Shown here: piece by piece, positions 8,807 to 17,434 of the stretch | Layout of the letters: each line of letters opens with the position of its first letter | How positions within the stretch are numbered: position 1 is the first letter of the stretch | Source: Natrinema hispanicum | GTDB lineage: Archaea; Halobacteriota; Halobacteria; Halobacteriales; Natrialbaceae | NCBI RefSeq assembly: GCF_900111485.1 | Contig: NZ_FOIC01000005.1 | Span: 62,001 to 126,000, forward strand | Length of the DNA: 64,000 nt | Direction of reading: 5' to 3' | Made by a program: the position numbers and the translations under genes | The notes under the pieces: generated by a model | Told to the model about the DNA's origin: nothing | Seen by the model: the letters and a program-made list of their open reading frames with translations, nothing else | The model's database searches: none

Positions 8807-10933
8807 TTAGTTAACCTCGGACGCAGTCGCACCCTCAAACAGGACGGCAAAGAGCTTCCGTTCGACCGCCCGAACGTGCTTGTGGAAGGCGGGCGAGGAA
8901 ATCTCGAGGGAGTCCGCGATCTCTTCACCGTTTGCGTGCCGGGGCCACTCGAAGAACCCACCGTGGTATGCCGTCTGGACGACCTCTCGCTGGCGATCGG
9001 TGAACGTCTCGAGCAAGGCGCTGCGCGCGTGGTTGGCCACCGTCGAACACCCATCCGTCGCCACAGCACGGCAAGCGACCATCGACACGTCGGGGCCGTT
9101 TCGGCTGATCCCGGCGATGAGGTCGCGAACGTCGACCGCGTCCGGGACGTCGATGCGTGCGCGTCCACCCGAGGTATCGGCCACGAACTCGCGTAACTGC
9201 GCCCCGTGGGCGTCGGTAATCGCTCCCAGAGACGGTTCAGTCAACCGGAGTTGCAGTACCGTCTCGGCTTCGTGTTCGGCGACCGTGACGACTTGGCTGA
9301 TTCCGTCGACTGGGGCGTGGGCTTCGGTCTCGATCGGTCTCTCGAGTGGCCCGTCGACGGCCGCGAACACGACCTGTGCCTCGTCGTCTCGAGCCGTCGC
9401 GCCCGCATAGAGCACGCGCTCGTCGAGGAACGCAGCCAGCCGACACAGCGTCGCATCCGCTGCAACCTCGAGTTCCACTTCGGTACGATCGGTAGCTGAC
9501 AGCGCGTGGGTCCGGTTGACGGCGTCGATCGCGTATGCGATCGTCCCGCTGAGGTCGGCGAGCATCGACCGAAACGGCTCGTCGAACGCGTCCTGCTGGT
9601 CTCCGTAGATCGACAGAACGCCGTAGAGAACCCCATCATAGACGAGCGGCACCGCGTACACACACTGGACGTTGCGTGAGAGTGCGTCACCGCGCCATGC
9701 ACCGTCGTGGACCGATGCCGCGACGTTCTCGACGTAGACCGGCGCTTTCGCTCGCGCCGCCCGTCCCGCCGGTTCGGCGGTCGATTCGTCGACTGTCGGT
9801 ACCGTTACCGCGTCCAGATAACCACGGTCGTGTCCGGCGTGAGCGCGCGGCTCGAGGCTGTTGCCGTTCGCGTCGGGCTCGCCGAACCAGGCCAGCGAAC
9901 ACGCGTCGCACTCGGTGAGCCGTGCGAGGACGCCGCGTTCGAGCGCCGTCCGGGAATCAGCCGCCAGGAGAAACTGTTCGATATCTCGGCGCGTCTCGAG
10001 TGCGGCGTCGAGGCGCTCGAGTCGGCGAGCGTGCCGTTCAAGCTCGCGTTCGCGGTCGTGAAACCGCTGGCGCTGTCCGATCCAATCGAGCGCGGCTTCC
10101 GTTGCCACGACGAACGGTTCGACGAGTTCGACGGCCCCGCTGACGTCGGCGTCGGGAGCGCTCGAGACCGCGACGAACACGCCGTGTTCGCCGAGCGAAA
10201 CGGCGAGTCCGCTCTGGGCAGCAGTCGCAGCAGGGGCCGCTGGCGACGTTGCGATATCGTCAGCGGTTGACGGCTCGCCAGTGATGAACGTCTCCCAGAT
10301 GCTACTGCCGTTGGGTTCGACCGCTGCGGGGGAGCCAGCCGTCGATTCGTAGGCTGCTGAGTATGCCACCGGACGGAGTTCAGTGGCCCGATCGTCGAAC
10401 CGATAGACGACGCCGTCGATCTCGAGTACGTCGGCGACGATGTCGACGAGGGACTCGCAAGCGGCCGGTTCCGAGTCGACAGCGAGTACGTGGCTGGTTG
10501 CGTTGGAGAGGGCATCGAGCGCTGCTCGATATCTGTGCCGGTCGGTCAGTGCTCGCTCGCGCTCGCATTCGGCAGCTGCGAGCGTTCGCTGGAGCCGCTG
10601 TGCAAGGAGCCGTGGCTTCTGAACCGACCGCTTGACGACGATTTCAGTCGCGCCCTCGGTTCGGAGGTCGTCGATCGCCTCGTCGGCAGTCGAATCGATC
10701 GCGTAGACGATCGGACATGCGCCGTCGACGGCTGCGAGAGCAGCACGCTCGTCCGTCAGGACGCACGTTGCGGTCTCGAGTCGATCGTCCGTGAGGTCGG
10801 ACGCCGCCGAGACGACGCCAGCGACTGTCACCGCCTCGTCTGCAAGCTCCGCCGTTGCCGTCCGAATCCACTCGGACGTGCCGACGAGAACGCACTCGGG
10901 CGTCGTCTCGGCATCCTCGAGACTGCGAATCAT
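8807..10933 (-). CDS. Bat-type GAF sensor with bacterio-opsin-activator and HTH-10 domains
   Basis: 708 residues. Apparent order: a pseudo-receiver-like N-terminal domain (about 1-115), a first GAF-like domain (about 145-285), a coiled linker rich in Arg and Glu (about 290-320), a second GAF domain (about 325-475), a bacterio-opsin-activator region (about 480-620) and a C-terminal HTH-10 motif with TDRQREVVQTAYHGGFFEWP and SLEISSPAFHKHVRAVERKL. Such proteins are one-component transcription regulators responding to light, oxygen or redox in haloarchaea. The receiver-like domain lacks a clear phospho-acceptor Asp context. A small HalOD1 gene follows. The start ATG at 10933 leaves about 60 bp to the downstream end of the methylase gene. 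Confidence 0.85.
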   Translation of the reverse strand: MIRSLEDAETTPECVLVGTSEWIRTATAELADEAVTVAGVVSAASDLTDDRLETATCVLTDERAALAAVDGACPIVYAIDSTADEAIDDLRTEGATEIVVKRSVQKPRLLAQRLQRTLAAAECERERALTDRHRYRAALDALSNATSHVLAVDSEPAACESLVDIVADVLEIDGVVYRFDDRATELRPVAYSAAYESTAGSPAAVEPNGSSIWETFITGEPSTADDIATSPAAPAATAAQSGLAVSLGEHGVFVAVSSAPDADVSGAVELVEPFVVATEAALDWIGQRQRFHDRERELERHARRLERLDAALETRRDIEQFLLAADSRTALERGVLARLTECDACSLAWFGEPDANGNSLEPRAHAGHDRGYLDAVTVPTVDESTAEPAGRAARAKAPVYVENVAASVHDGAWRGDALSRNVQCVYAVPLVYDGVLYGVLSIYGDQQDAFDEPFRSMLADLSGTIAYAIDAVNRTHALSATDRTEVELEVAADATLCRLAAFLDERVLYAGATARDDEAQVVFAAVDGPLERPIETEAHAPVDGISQVVTVAEHEAETVLQLRLTEPSLGAITDAHGAQLREFVADTSGGRARIDVPDAVDVRDLIAGISRNGPDVSMVACRAVATDGCSTVANHARSALLETFTDRQREVVQTAYHGGFFEWPRHANGEEIADSLEISSPAFHKHVRAVERKLFAVLFEGATASEVN

Positions 10934-10993
10934 ACCCTTGGTGGGTGCGGCGATAATAAAAAGCTCATGTCGGTTCCGACGGGCGACCCCGGT

Positions 10994-12046
10994 TTACTCG
11001 GGCGTGAGTGTGCCGTGCTCAACTCGATAGCCGTCGTCGCAGGCCTCGATCCCCCGCACGTCCCGCAGTCTGAGCCCCTGTTCCATCTTGGTCACGACCG
11101 GTGTATCGTAGTGGTCAGCGTCGTACTCGAACCCTTTTCCCTCCTGTCGGCGGCGCTCGACGAACGCTCGATGGCGTTCGAGGCGTGTGCGTCCAACCGA
11201 CCGTGACAGTGTCGGCACCTCGTCAATCCGATCGTCGAACACCTCGAGAAACGCGTCCTCGAGTTCGACCCCGACCGAGCTGCGACCGGCACACATCGCC
11301 GCGAGCGTGGTCGTGCCGGTGCCCCAGAAGGGATCGAGGACGGTGTCGCCGTAGGTCGAGTACATACAGATCAGCCGGTAAGGAATCTCGAGAGGGTAGG
11401 CCGCCGACCGCTCCCGGAGCTCGTCGTCGACCGCCTCGAGCGTCTGTAACTCGCCGGTCACGTCGGTCCAGACGTCCGAGAACCAGCGGTTGCGTTCCTC
11501 CCAGAAGTAGGCGGCCTCGTAGCGCCGGTCAGCACCCGGCTCGAACTCGCGGCGCGTTCCCCCCTTCCGAAAGATCAGGACGTACTCGTGCTCGAGGGTG
11601 ACGTAGGCGTTCGGCGGGATCATGCCGCTCCCCATGAACTTGGCCGCGCTGTTTGCCGGCTTGCGCCAGAGCACGTCCGGCAGCGGCTCGAACCCGCGGT
11701 CCTCGAACGCCGCGAGCACGCGGGCGTGGTTTGGGTAGACTCGAAAACTACCGTCGACCGACCGGGTCGCGTCGCCGACGTTGATACAGGCGATTCCGCC
11801 GTCGACCAGCACTCGCTCGAGTTCGTCCCAGACGGCCGCGAGTTGTGTGTGCATCGCCTCGAAGGCGGCCTGGCCGTCACCAGTCTCGAGTGCGTCACCG
11901 ATCGTCGGATCGAGGTCCGTAAAGAGGTCGTCCCACATCTCGATCATCGGATACGGTGGCGACGTCACGACGAGTTCGACCGACTCGTCGGCGACGTCCG
12001 AGAGCGTGCGGGAGTCACCGACGACCACGCGGTGAGTGGTCTCCAT
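10994..12046 (-). CDS. zim: DNA N4-cytosine methyltransferase, Zim-like (CTAG) type
   Basis: 350 residues with beta-class order: catalytic motif IV VVTSPPYPMIEMW near residues 26-38 comes first and the SAM-binding motif I DPFWGTGTTTLAAM near 236-250 comes last. TSPPY is the signature of N4-cytosine or N6-adenine methylation. Length, the start METTHRVVVGDSRTL and conservation match what I know of the orphan haloarchaeal methylase Zim, assigned to CTAG in Haloferax volcanii. No restriction partner is adjacent, and CTAG is strikingly rare in this window, which is consistent with the call. The symbol is by resemblance and not proven. Confidence 0.75.
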   Translation of the reverse strand: METTHRVVVGDSRTLSDVADESVELVVTSPPYPMIEMWDDLFTDLDPTIGDALETGDGQAAFEAMHTQLAAVWDELERVLVDGGIACINVGDATRSVDGSFRVYPNHARVLAAFEDRGFEPLPDVLWRKPANSAAKFMGSGMIPPNAYVTLEHEYVLIFRKGGTRREFEPGADRRYEAAYFWEERNRWFSDVWTDVTGELQTLEAVDDELRERSAAYPLEIPYRLICMYSTYGDTVLDPFWGTGTTTLAAMCAGRSSVGVELEDAFLEVFDDRIDEVPTLSRSVGRTRLERHRAFVERRRQEGKGFEYDADHYDTPVVTKMEQGLRLRDVRGIEACDDGYRVEHGTLTPE

Positions 12047-12143
12047 TGGCTTGACACTGTCGGCGTCTCTCCCTTAGCTTCTTCGTCAGGCGACGCACAG
12101 ACCGGAAAAGTAGGCGATCGCCCCCAGTCGAGCGGGCCGGTCG

Positions 12144-12674
12144 TTACTCCTCGCTTTCCTCGTCCGGTTCCTCAGCCCCGACTTCGGACTCTGTAGCCGT
12201 TTCAGGTTCGCTCTCGATATCGGTCGCCGGCTCGAACTCCTCGATCGGCTCCCACTCTTCTTCCTCGTCCGATGTGAGCCGTCGCCGAAGGATCGCAGCC
12301 CCCGCGAGCAGCCCCACTGCGAGCAGAAGTCGCGACAGCCGCGACGGTGAGTCAGATTCGTCCGTCACCTCGACTGTCGTCTCCTCGGTTTCCTCGGTCG
12401 TTTCCCGGACGCTCTCGATGATCTCCGGTTCCTCGACGTCCTCGAGCGGCGTCTCTTCGAGCATCGATGACTGCCGACCGAGGAGAAAGCCAACGGCCGC
12501 ACCGATGCCAAACAACGCTCCTGCAAGCGGAAACTGCCCGCCTGAGCGAGCCCCTTCGGATTCCTCGACGGCCTCGAGAATCGTCTCGCGCATCGGAGAC
12601 TCCATCCCCCGATTGACCGCTTCTTTAACGATGAGCTCGGATAGTGTGGCGTCCTGTTGTTCCGTCTCGGGCAT
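12144..12674 (-). CDS. Acidic two-helix membrane protein, function unknown
   Basis: 176 residues starting MPETEQQDATLSEL. Two hydrophobic segments are visible: FPLAGALFGIGAAVGFLLG (about 47-65, ending in a GR motif) and LSRLLLAVGLLAGAAILRRR (about 111-130). The rest is extremely acidic, with Glu-rich linkers and a Glu-rich C-terminus ending EESEE. An upstream in-frame ATG at 12692 would add only six residues. I do not recognise a family beyond haloarchaeal hypothetical proteins. It is isolated, with 98 bp to the methylase start and a long gap on the other side. Confidence 0.65.
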   Translation of the reverse strand: MPETEQQDATLSELIVKEAVNRGMESPMRETILEAVEESEGARSGGQFPLAGALFGIGAAVGFLLGRQSSMLEETPLEDVEEPEIIESVRETTEETEETTVEVTDESDSPSRLSRLLLAVGLLAGAAILRRRLTSDEEEEWEPIEEFEPATDIESEPETATESEVGAEEPDEESEE

Positions 12675-13136
12675 AATCCGCTCCGACCACATCGCTGTAC
12701 ATAATTCTATCCCCCGTTTCTATCGCTCGGACGAGTTCGTCGTCTCGTATGCATGAACTACTCAGAAAATCGGATGATATAACAGCTTGTTTACTGGCGA
12801 TGATTGGGCGTGCGCGAACGACGGATACGAGTCGGCGTCGAACGGCGATGTGATCGGTGTTCAGAACTCCCTCGAGAACCGGTCAGCGATCCGCATTTCT
12901 GATCGTGCGCAGTTGCTGCCAGCATTCAGAATAACATTTCATTCGCGTGCGCGACAACCGTCCGATAATTACGAACTCTCCTGATTCAGAAGTGTATCGC
13001 CATCGCCTGTCGGGCCGTGTCAGTGATCGGTAAATCTGACTCTTCGGACCCTATAAGGTCACATCGGCACGCCGAGCACGCGGCATCGCCGTGGAATGCC
13101 TTCCATAACGAAAGGGGCCCCTGAGCGAGCGTACAC
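12675..13136. other. Intergenic region without a supported gene
   Basis: Divergent promoter region of about 460 bp. The only open frame (about 12787-12984, plus) has no hydrophobic or acidic bias and no homologous look. A TATAAGG-like string near 13055 could serve the plus-strand gene starting at 13137 with an 80-base leader; otherwise I see nothing. Confidence 0.5.
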
Positions 13137-13784
13137 ATGAGCGTTCTCCGCCAGCCCGAGGTACTCGGCCGAACGAACCGGCGGCGCGTCGTTGGCGTCA
13201 CCGCTGCGCTCTCTGCGGCGGCCGTCGAAACGATCGCGGTCGGGTGCTGGTTCAGCCTCGTCGTCGTCGGCTCGCGGACGACAGTGACAGCGCTTGCAGG
13301 GCTTGGTGTGCTTTTCTGTGGTTCACTGCTTAGAATGGGAATTTTCGGTGCGACGGTTAGCGACCTCGGTGATCTCCTGCAGCCGAAAGAACTCGGCGTG
13401 ACGGTCGCGCTGACGTCCACTTGGATCGTCTGGCTGTTCGTGGCCGAACTGATCGGCGATTCGCTCGGTGTCGCCGTCGCAGCCGTCGTGTTCGCTGGCA
13501 TGCTCACCGGCCAGTTCGTCCTCGAGCGATACATCTTCAGCCAGTCCGCAGTCGATGGCCGACCAGTCACGTTGGTCGTTTCGGGGCTATTGCTGGCTGC
13601 CGGTGCGTCGGCGCTGCTCGCGACTGTCTGGTTTACCGACTGGACGATTTCCTCGTCGCCGCTCGCGCTCGGCTCGATGACGATCGTGCTCCGAATCGAG
13701 GCCGCCCATCTCGGCGTGTTCGTCTTCGGCCTCTTCGCGTTCCTCGCCCATCAGCGCCGATTGCAGCGACTTCTCAGTCCCTAG
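13137..13784 (+). CDS. Six-helix integral membrane protein, function unknown
   Basis: 215 residues with about six hydrophobic segments separated by short loops (for example TAALSAAAVETIAVGCWFSL and VTLVVSGLLLAAGASALLAT, residues about 21-40 and 141-160). The ends are Arg-rich (TNRRRVV and HQRRLQRLL), consistent with both termini in the cytoplasm. No catalytic motif or known domain is recognisable. It is followed after about 30 bp by the convergent FMN reductase gene. Codon usage matches neighbouring genes, so it is a believable coding region despite the unknown function. Confidence 0.65.
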   Translation: MSVLRQPEVLGRTNRRRVVGVTAALSAAAVETIAVGCWFSLVVVGSRTTVTALAGLGVLFCGSLLRMGIFGATVSDLGDLLQPKELGVTVALTSTWIVWLFVAELIGDSLGVAVAAVVFAGMLTGQFVLERYIFSQSAVDGRPVTLVVSGLLLAAGASALLATVWFTDWTISSSPLALGSMTIVLRIEAAHLGVFVFGLFAFLAHQRRLQRLLSP

Positions 13785-13815
13785 TGGATCGCCGATTCGT
13801 TTTCCGTCGGCAGTA

Positions 13816-14415
13816 TCACTTCCCCTGTGCGCCCACGTTCTGGTCGCTTTCGAAGGAGTCCGGGTCCGGCTCGATCGTCGCGTACTGGACTGCCCGCCTG
13901 CCCAGCGTCGTTACCCGCGTCTCGAGTTTTGCATCGACGAACGCCCCGTTATCGATGGCGGCACTGGCGTTCGGGATCGCCGCCTCGTGTGGGATAACCC
14001 ACGCGTTCAGCGCTCGACAGACCGACCGCATATGCTCTAAGGCCGTCACAGGAAAGGCCCCGCCGGAGACGGCAAGCAAGCCGACGGTCTTGTCCTCGAA
14101 CTCGTCGAAGCCACAGTAGTCGAGCGCGGTCTTCAGCGGCGAGGAAAACGAGCCGTGATACATTGGCGAGCCGAGCAGGATCGTCTCGGCCGCGCGGACG
14201 CGAGCCGCAAGCTCGTCTGCATCGCCTGCGTCCACACGATCGCGGTCCGCATCGAAAATCGGCAACTCGTACTCACGGAGATCGATTAGTTCGGTCGTCC
14301 CACCAGCCTGTTCGGCGGCCGAGAGCGCCTGCTCGAGTGCGATCCGAGTATAGCTGCCATCGCGGAGACTGCCACAGAGTGCGGCTACGTGAACATCACT
14401 GTCACTGTTGCTCAT
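13816..14415 (-). CDS. NADPH-dependent FMN reductase (flavodoxin-like)
   Basis: 199 residues. The phosphate-binding loop CGSLRDGSYTR (about 12-22) and the GSPMYHGSFSSPLKTALDY segment (about 78-96) are diagnostic of the NADPH-dependent FMN/quinone/chromate reductase family. The enzyme would transfer two electrons from NAD(P)H via FMN to quinones, flavins or xenobiotics in the cytoplasm. The ATG at 14415 (MSNSDSDVHVAALCG) starts directly before the Rossmann strand; the in-frame ATG at 14448 adds an unlikely basic extension. An internally deleted family-1 palindromic element lies upstream, between this gene and the divergent GATE-domain gene. Confidence 0.85.
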   Translation of the reverse strand: MSNSDSDVHVAALCGSLRDGSYTRIALEQALSAAEQAGGTTELIDLREYELPIFDADRDRVDAGDADELAARVRAAETILLGSPMYHGSFSSPLKTALDYCGFDEFEDKTVGLLAVSGGAFPVTALEHMRSVCRALNAWVIPHEAAIPNASAAIDNGAFVDAKLETRVTTLGRRAVQYATIEPDPDSFESDQNVGAQGK

Positions 14416-14473
14416 AGCTGTCCTGTCGACAGGCGACGGGAAAAGCAATCTGAAGAGATACTAACATGTGTGT

Positions 14474-14521
14474 CTCAGACGGTCTGCTATCCTGGCACTG
14501 ACTGACAGGAGTCCGTATCAG
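14474..14521 (+). repeat. Family-1 palindromic element, copy A (short, internally deleted)
   Basis: 48 bp running from CTCAGACGGTCTGCTATC to GACAGGAGTCCGTATCAG. It retains both outer arms found in five longer copies (25.2, 31.5, 34.7, 37.4 and 53.2 kb) plus the GGCACTGACTGACAGG segment, but lacks about 40 bp of the GC-rich core. It lies between divergent gene starts, unlike most other copies. Confidence 0.75.
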
Positions 14522-14588
14522 CGCGCGGCAGTCGGCAGCGATCGCTCGATTCGGAGGCCCTTTCTCTACTGAATTCGAACCGAGTGCT

Positions 14589-15578
14589 GTGCAGTCGCTG
14601 CTTACCGTCTTGCTCGAGGAGGCGCTTCCGCGCGTGCTGACGATTACGCTCCTGATCGGCGTGGGTGTCGGCCTGGCCAACCTCGCGGTGGAGTACGGGC
14701 TCGTCAAACTCGTTGCCCGCGTCGGCCACTATCTTACCGAGCCGGCGAACCTCCCCCCGGAAGTCGGCACCGCCGTTCTTACGAACGCGGTCTCGGTGAC
14801 CGCCGGCTACGGGATGCTCGCAGAGTTTCGCGAGGACGGTCTGCTCGACGACCGGGCCACGCTGATCGCCGTTATCATCAACACCTTCTTCGGTTTCATC
14901 CAGCACATCTTCACCTACTACGGGCCCGTTCTGATCCCGATCCTCGGCCTGCAGGTCGGCCTCATGTACGTCGGCGCACGGGCCGGCATCTCGCTTGGCA
15001 TCACGTTCGTCGGCTTGCTCGCCGGTGCCGTCTTGCTCCGGGATGACGACTACGACGGCAGTTCCATCGACCCCGACACGCCCGAGGAGGACTCACAGAC
15101 CAACCGCGAGAAACTGCAGACGGCCGCCGAGAACACCGCTGATCGCCTGCGCTCGATCGTCCCCCGGCTTGCAGTCGTCTATTCGCTCGTCTTCGTCGCA
15201 CTCGAGTACTCGGATCAGATTCTCGCCGTGTTCGCGTCAGTCGGCCTCGACGATCCGAACGCCGTGCTCGAGCCGATCGCTGGCCTGTTGGGGCTACCGG
15301 GCGCGGCGATACCGGTGATCCTCGTTTCACTGGTCGATCCGACGACCGGCGCGATCACTGTCGCGCCACTGATCGGGGACGTGTTGACACCTGAGGAGAC
15401 GGTGATCACGCTGCTGGTCGGCAGTCTGATCTCGCTGACGATCGGGACAGTCAAGCGCTCGATCCCGTTTCAGTACGGCATCTGGGGAGCGTCGTTCGGA
15501 ACGAAAGTGATCATTGTCAACGTCTGTCTGAAAGCGGCGTTCATCCTCGTTGCGATCGGCGTTTTCTTCGCCGTCTGA
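14589..15578 (+). CDS. Nucleoside-recognition (GATE) domain membrane protein
   Basis: 329 residues with eight or more hydrophobic segments. The GATE-domain feel comes from paired Asn/Gly-rich segments such as GTAVLTNAVSVTAGYGML and the later PVILVSLVDPTTGAITVAP repeat, each followed by a charged loop. A hydrophilic cytoplasmic loop of about 45 residues (DDDYDGSSIDPDTPEED and following) separates two halves. GATE proteins occur in nucleoside transporters, FeoB and spore-maturation proteins; the substrate here is unknown. Translation appears to start at a GTG at 14589. It stands as a single gene between a palindromic element and a convergent SPW-type gene. Confidence 0.75.
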   Translation: MQSLLTVLLEEALPRVLTITLLIGVGVGLANLAVEYGLVKLVARVGHYLTEPANLPPEVGTAVLTNAVSVTAGYGMLAEFREDGLLDDRATLIAVIINTFFGFIQHIFTYYGPVLIPILGLQVGLMYVGARAGISLGITFVGLLAGAVLLRDDDYDGSSIDPDTPEEDSQTNREKLQTAAENTADRLRSIVPRLAVVYSLVFVALEYSDQILAVFASVGLDDPNAVLEPIAGLLGLPGAAIPVILVSLVDPTTGAITVAPLIGDVLTPEETVITLLVGSLISLTIGTVKRSIPFQYGIWGASFGTKVIIVNVCLKAAFILVAIGVFFAV

Positions 15579-15654
15579 CGCTGGGATAGCCGTCGGATGG
15601 CACGCTGTGGGGTGCTGTGTCCTATGTCTCGAACGGAGTGCCGGAAAATCGATC

Positions 15655-16050
15655 CTATGCGCTCGCCGATGCGGTCGTCGATACCTGGCGGCTTCCGTAT
15701 GCTCCGACGAGGGACAGAATCACGATCATCACACCGGCAATACCGTTGACCCCGACGACCAGCGTGCGGTCGGCGCCGAGAACGAACGGTGCCGCGACGA
15801 TCCAAATTCCCAGCACGGCGACGACAGCCGCGATGACGATACTCGGTGATCGGCGCTCGTTGGTTCGGTAGGCCTGAAACGCCGCGAGAAACGCCACCGC
15901 CGCGCCGACGAAGACGTTCTGAATCCCCATGAAGTCAGTGATCGTGAAGATGACCGTCGACACCATGACGAACGCGCCGAGCACTGCCGTCAACCCGGCC
16001 GTTCGCTGGACCAATACTGACGAATCGTCCGCGGATCGGGTTTGGCTCAT
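15655..16050 (-). CDS. SPW-repeat-like four-helix membrane protein
   Basis: 131 residues from MSQTRSADDSS. Four hydrophobic helices are visible; the third carries GIWIVAAPFVLG, which resembles the SPW-repeat consensus (Leu-Gly-x-Trp followed by a Ser/Ala-Pro). Such small proteins are widespread in haloarchaea and actinobacteria and have no assigned function. The ATG at 16050 is preferred because the upstream extension to 16128 (rich in His, Cys and Arg) looks non-coding. It converges with the GATE-domain gene, with 76 bp between stop codons. Its 5' side faces a long gene-poor stretch. Confidence 0.7.
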   Translation of the reverse strand: MSQTRSADDSSVLVQRTAGLTAVLGAFVMVSTVIFTITDFMGIQNVFVGAAVAFLAAFQAYRTNERRSPSIVIAAVVAVLGIWIVAAPFVLGADRTLVVGVNGIAGVMIVILSLVGAYGSRQVSTTASASA

Positions 16051-16955
16051 ACACGCGCTTACCACGTGCTCCGTAATGAAGGGGTGTCTCGCACACCATG
16101 TCTTTACCACGTAATTATGTGTTACCACGGAGTTCAGCTTGCAGCGACGCGGCTCGGCCGACGTGGACTCGAGTCCAAGTACGATATCGACACCAGGTGG
16201 ACGGACTCATGGCGTCCCGGATGAGCAATGAGCGAGCAGCTGGCGCTCCGGAAGCGGGTGCTGGAGAAGGACAACAATCTTGGTTCTAATTCGGGTGCGG
16301 TGCTCTACTACACGCCATATTCTCAGATAGGAAATAGACTACTATATACCAGCTATAAGAGACAGATGGCGAGGGATGGTCGATCTAGCCACATATCCTC
16401 GCTGGACCTGAGATCGCTTCACGATCATCCATCTGCGCGACGATCTCAGAACAGATACAAGCAAAACACCATTTGGGCAATGAGTGTGCTGGCGTCGGCC
16501 TTTAGCCGGCGTTTCTACGGTAACGTAAGACTCGTAGTTAAAACTGTAGCTATTGTACTGCAGGTGCGCGCATCGCGCTCGAGGACCTGACAGCGACCTG
16601 GACGGCCGTCGACCATTGTCGCGGGCACTCACCACTGCGTTCGTCGTGTTGCAGTCAGAGAAGCCAGTTACCCGTTGATCGTGTCCCGTCGGGACGTGTA
16701 CTTACTGTCGGTCCTGAGTTGCATGCTCGGACACACGACTCCCGAACTCCGCGTTAGTTCGCCGTACTGAACGGCTCATCGCGGCCCACTCGGTGACACG
16801 GGTCGATCAGCCAGCCACAACCGGGTGTTCAGACGATGGCTTGGCTCGAGAGTTGCACACGACGAGTCGCGGCCCGTGTGAAGATTCGGAGATTGGATTC
16901 TGTCGACGTGCAACCTACTCGGTCAACCTAAGACTGCCGGCCCCCGATCTAAGAA
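16051..16955. other. Gene-poor stretch with one strong hairpin
   Basis: No convincing coding frame on either strand. At 16492-16512 GCGTCGGC and GCCGGCGT flank the five-base loop CTTTA. Hairpins of this type, with a TTTA-like loop, occur at the right ends of IS200/IS605-family elements, so a transposon remnant is possible but unproven. Composition is mixed, with AT-rich parts around 16310-16350 and 16520-16560. Confidence 0.4.
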
Positions 16956-17096
16956 TTAGAAACCAGACAACATCCAACCGTAGTAGTCGGTGAAAACATC
17001 TATTGCCCCGTACGCTACCGCCAAGATCATAGCTGCACAAATCACGAGGAATATCAATATAATAGATACAATATACGTTAGAGTTTCAGAGTCCAT
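16956..17096 (-). CDS. 46-residue single-span membrane protein (small ORF)
   Basis: The minus strand encodes 46 residues beginning MDSETLTYIVS, followed by a long hydrophobic stretch (about residues 8-31, rich in Ile, Leu, Val and Ala) and ending DYYGWMLSGF before a TAA. One transmembrane helix is clear. A TATA-like box lies about 27 bases before the ATG, the spacing for a leaderless haloarchaeal mRNA, which strongly supports expression. Base composition is AT-richer than the surrounding chromosome. No family is recognised; it could be a small regulatory or toxin-like membrane protein, but nothing in the sequence decides this. Confidence 0.6.
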   Translation of the reverse strand: MDSETLTYIVSIILIFLVICAAMILAVAYGAIDVFTDYYGWMLSGF

Positions 17097-17118
17097 AATA
17101 CTCGATCAGAGGCTATTT

Positions 17119-17126
17119 GATAAAAA
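17119..17126 (-). promoter_or_regulatory. TATA-like box of the 46-residue membrane protein
   Basis: The minus strand reads TTTTTATC here, centred about 27 bases before the ATG at 17096, as expected for TBP-directed leaderless transcription. Confidence 0.5.
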
Positions 17127-17180
17127 CATGGTGGCACCCCATCTTTGGAATAACCCCTGTTTTATCTGGATCAACTGGAA

Positions 17181-17295
17181 CTCGATGGAGGCGGGGATGG
17201 GGCGCTGTCGGCGTGGCGACACCCGCCACGAGGGCGTTCGCACGCAGCGCGAACCGACACCGCAGGCGTCGCACGGTGCCGACCCCGCCCTCGAG
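17181..17295. ncRNA. Candidate structured non-coding RNA, GC-rich between AT-rich flanks
   Basis: About 115 bp of very GC-rich sequence inside an AT-rich gap. It folds as nested helices. The outer stem pairs CTCGA (17181-17185) with TCGAG (17291-17295) and CGGGG with CCCCG. An inner stem pairs TGTCGG (17206-17211) with CCGACA (17254-17259). Inside it are the hairpins CGTGGCG/CGCCACG (17212-17230) and GTTCGC/GCGAAC (17236-17254). The strand is uncertain because helices look alike both ways. A TTATAATCC box on the minus strand near 17303-17312 would start transcription close to this block, which favours minus. I do not recognise a known RNA class. Confidence 0.4.
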
Positions 17296-17434
17296 CCACG
17301 GATTATAACCAAATCTGGACAGTCGCCAATAGAATACAAACTGAGTTGTTGGAAAGAAGTGGTCACACTCCGTTTGAGTTCACCCCACACTCATCCACTA
17401 CTCACGGCTCGCGAGTGTGTTTGACTCGAGAAGT

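Noticed and set aside
12787..12984. 65-residue plus-strand open frame in the 12.7-13.1 kb gap
   Set aside because: No start signal, no acidic bias and no recognisable structure.
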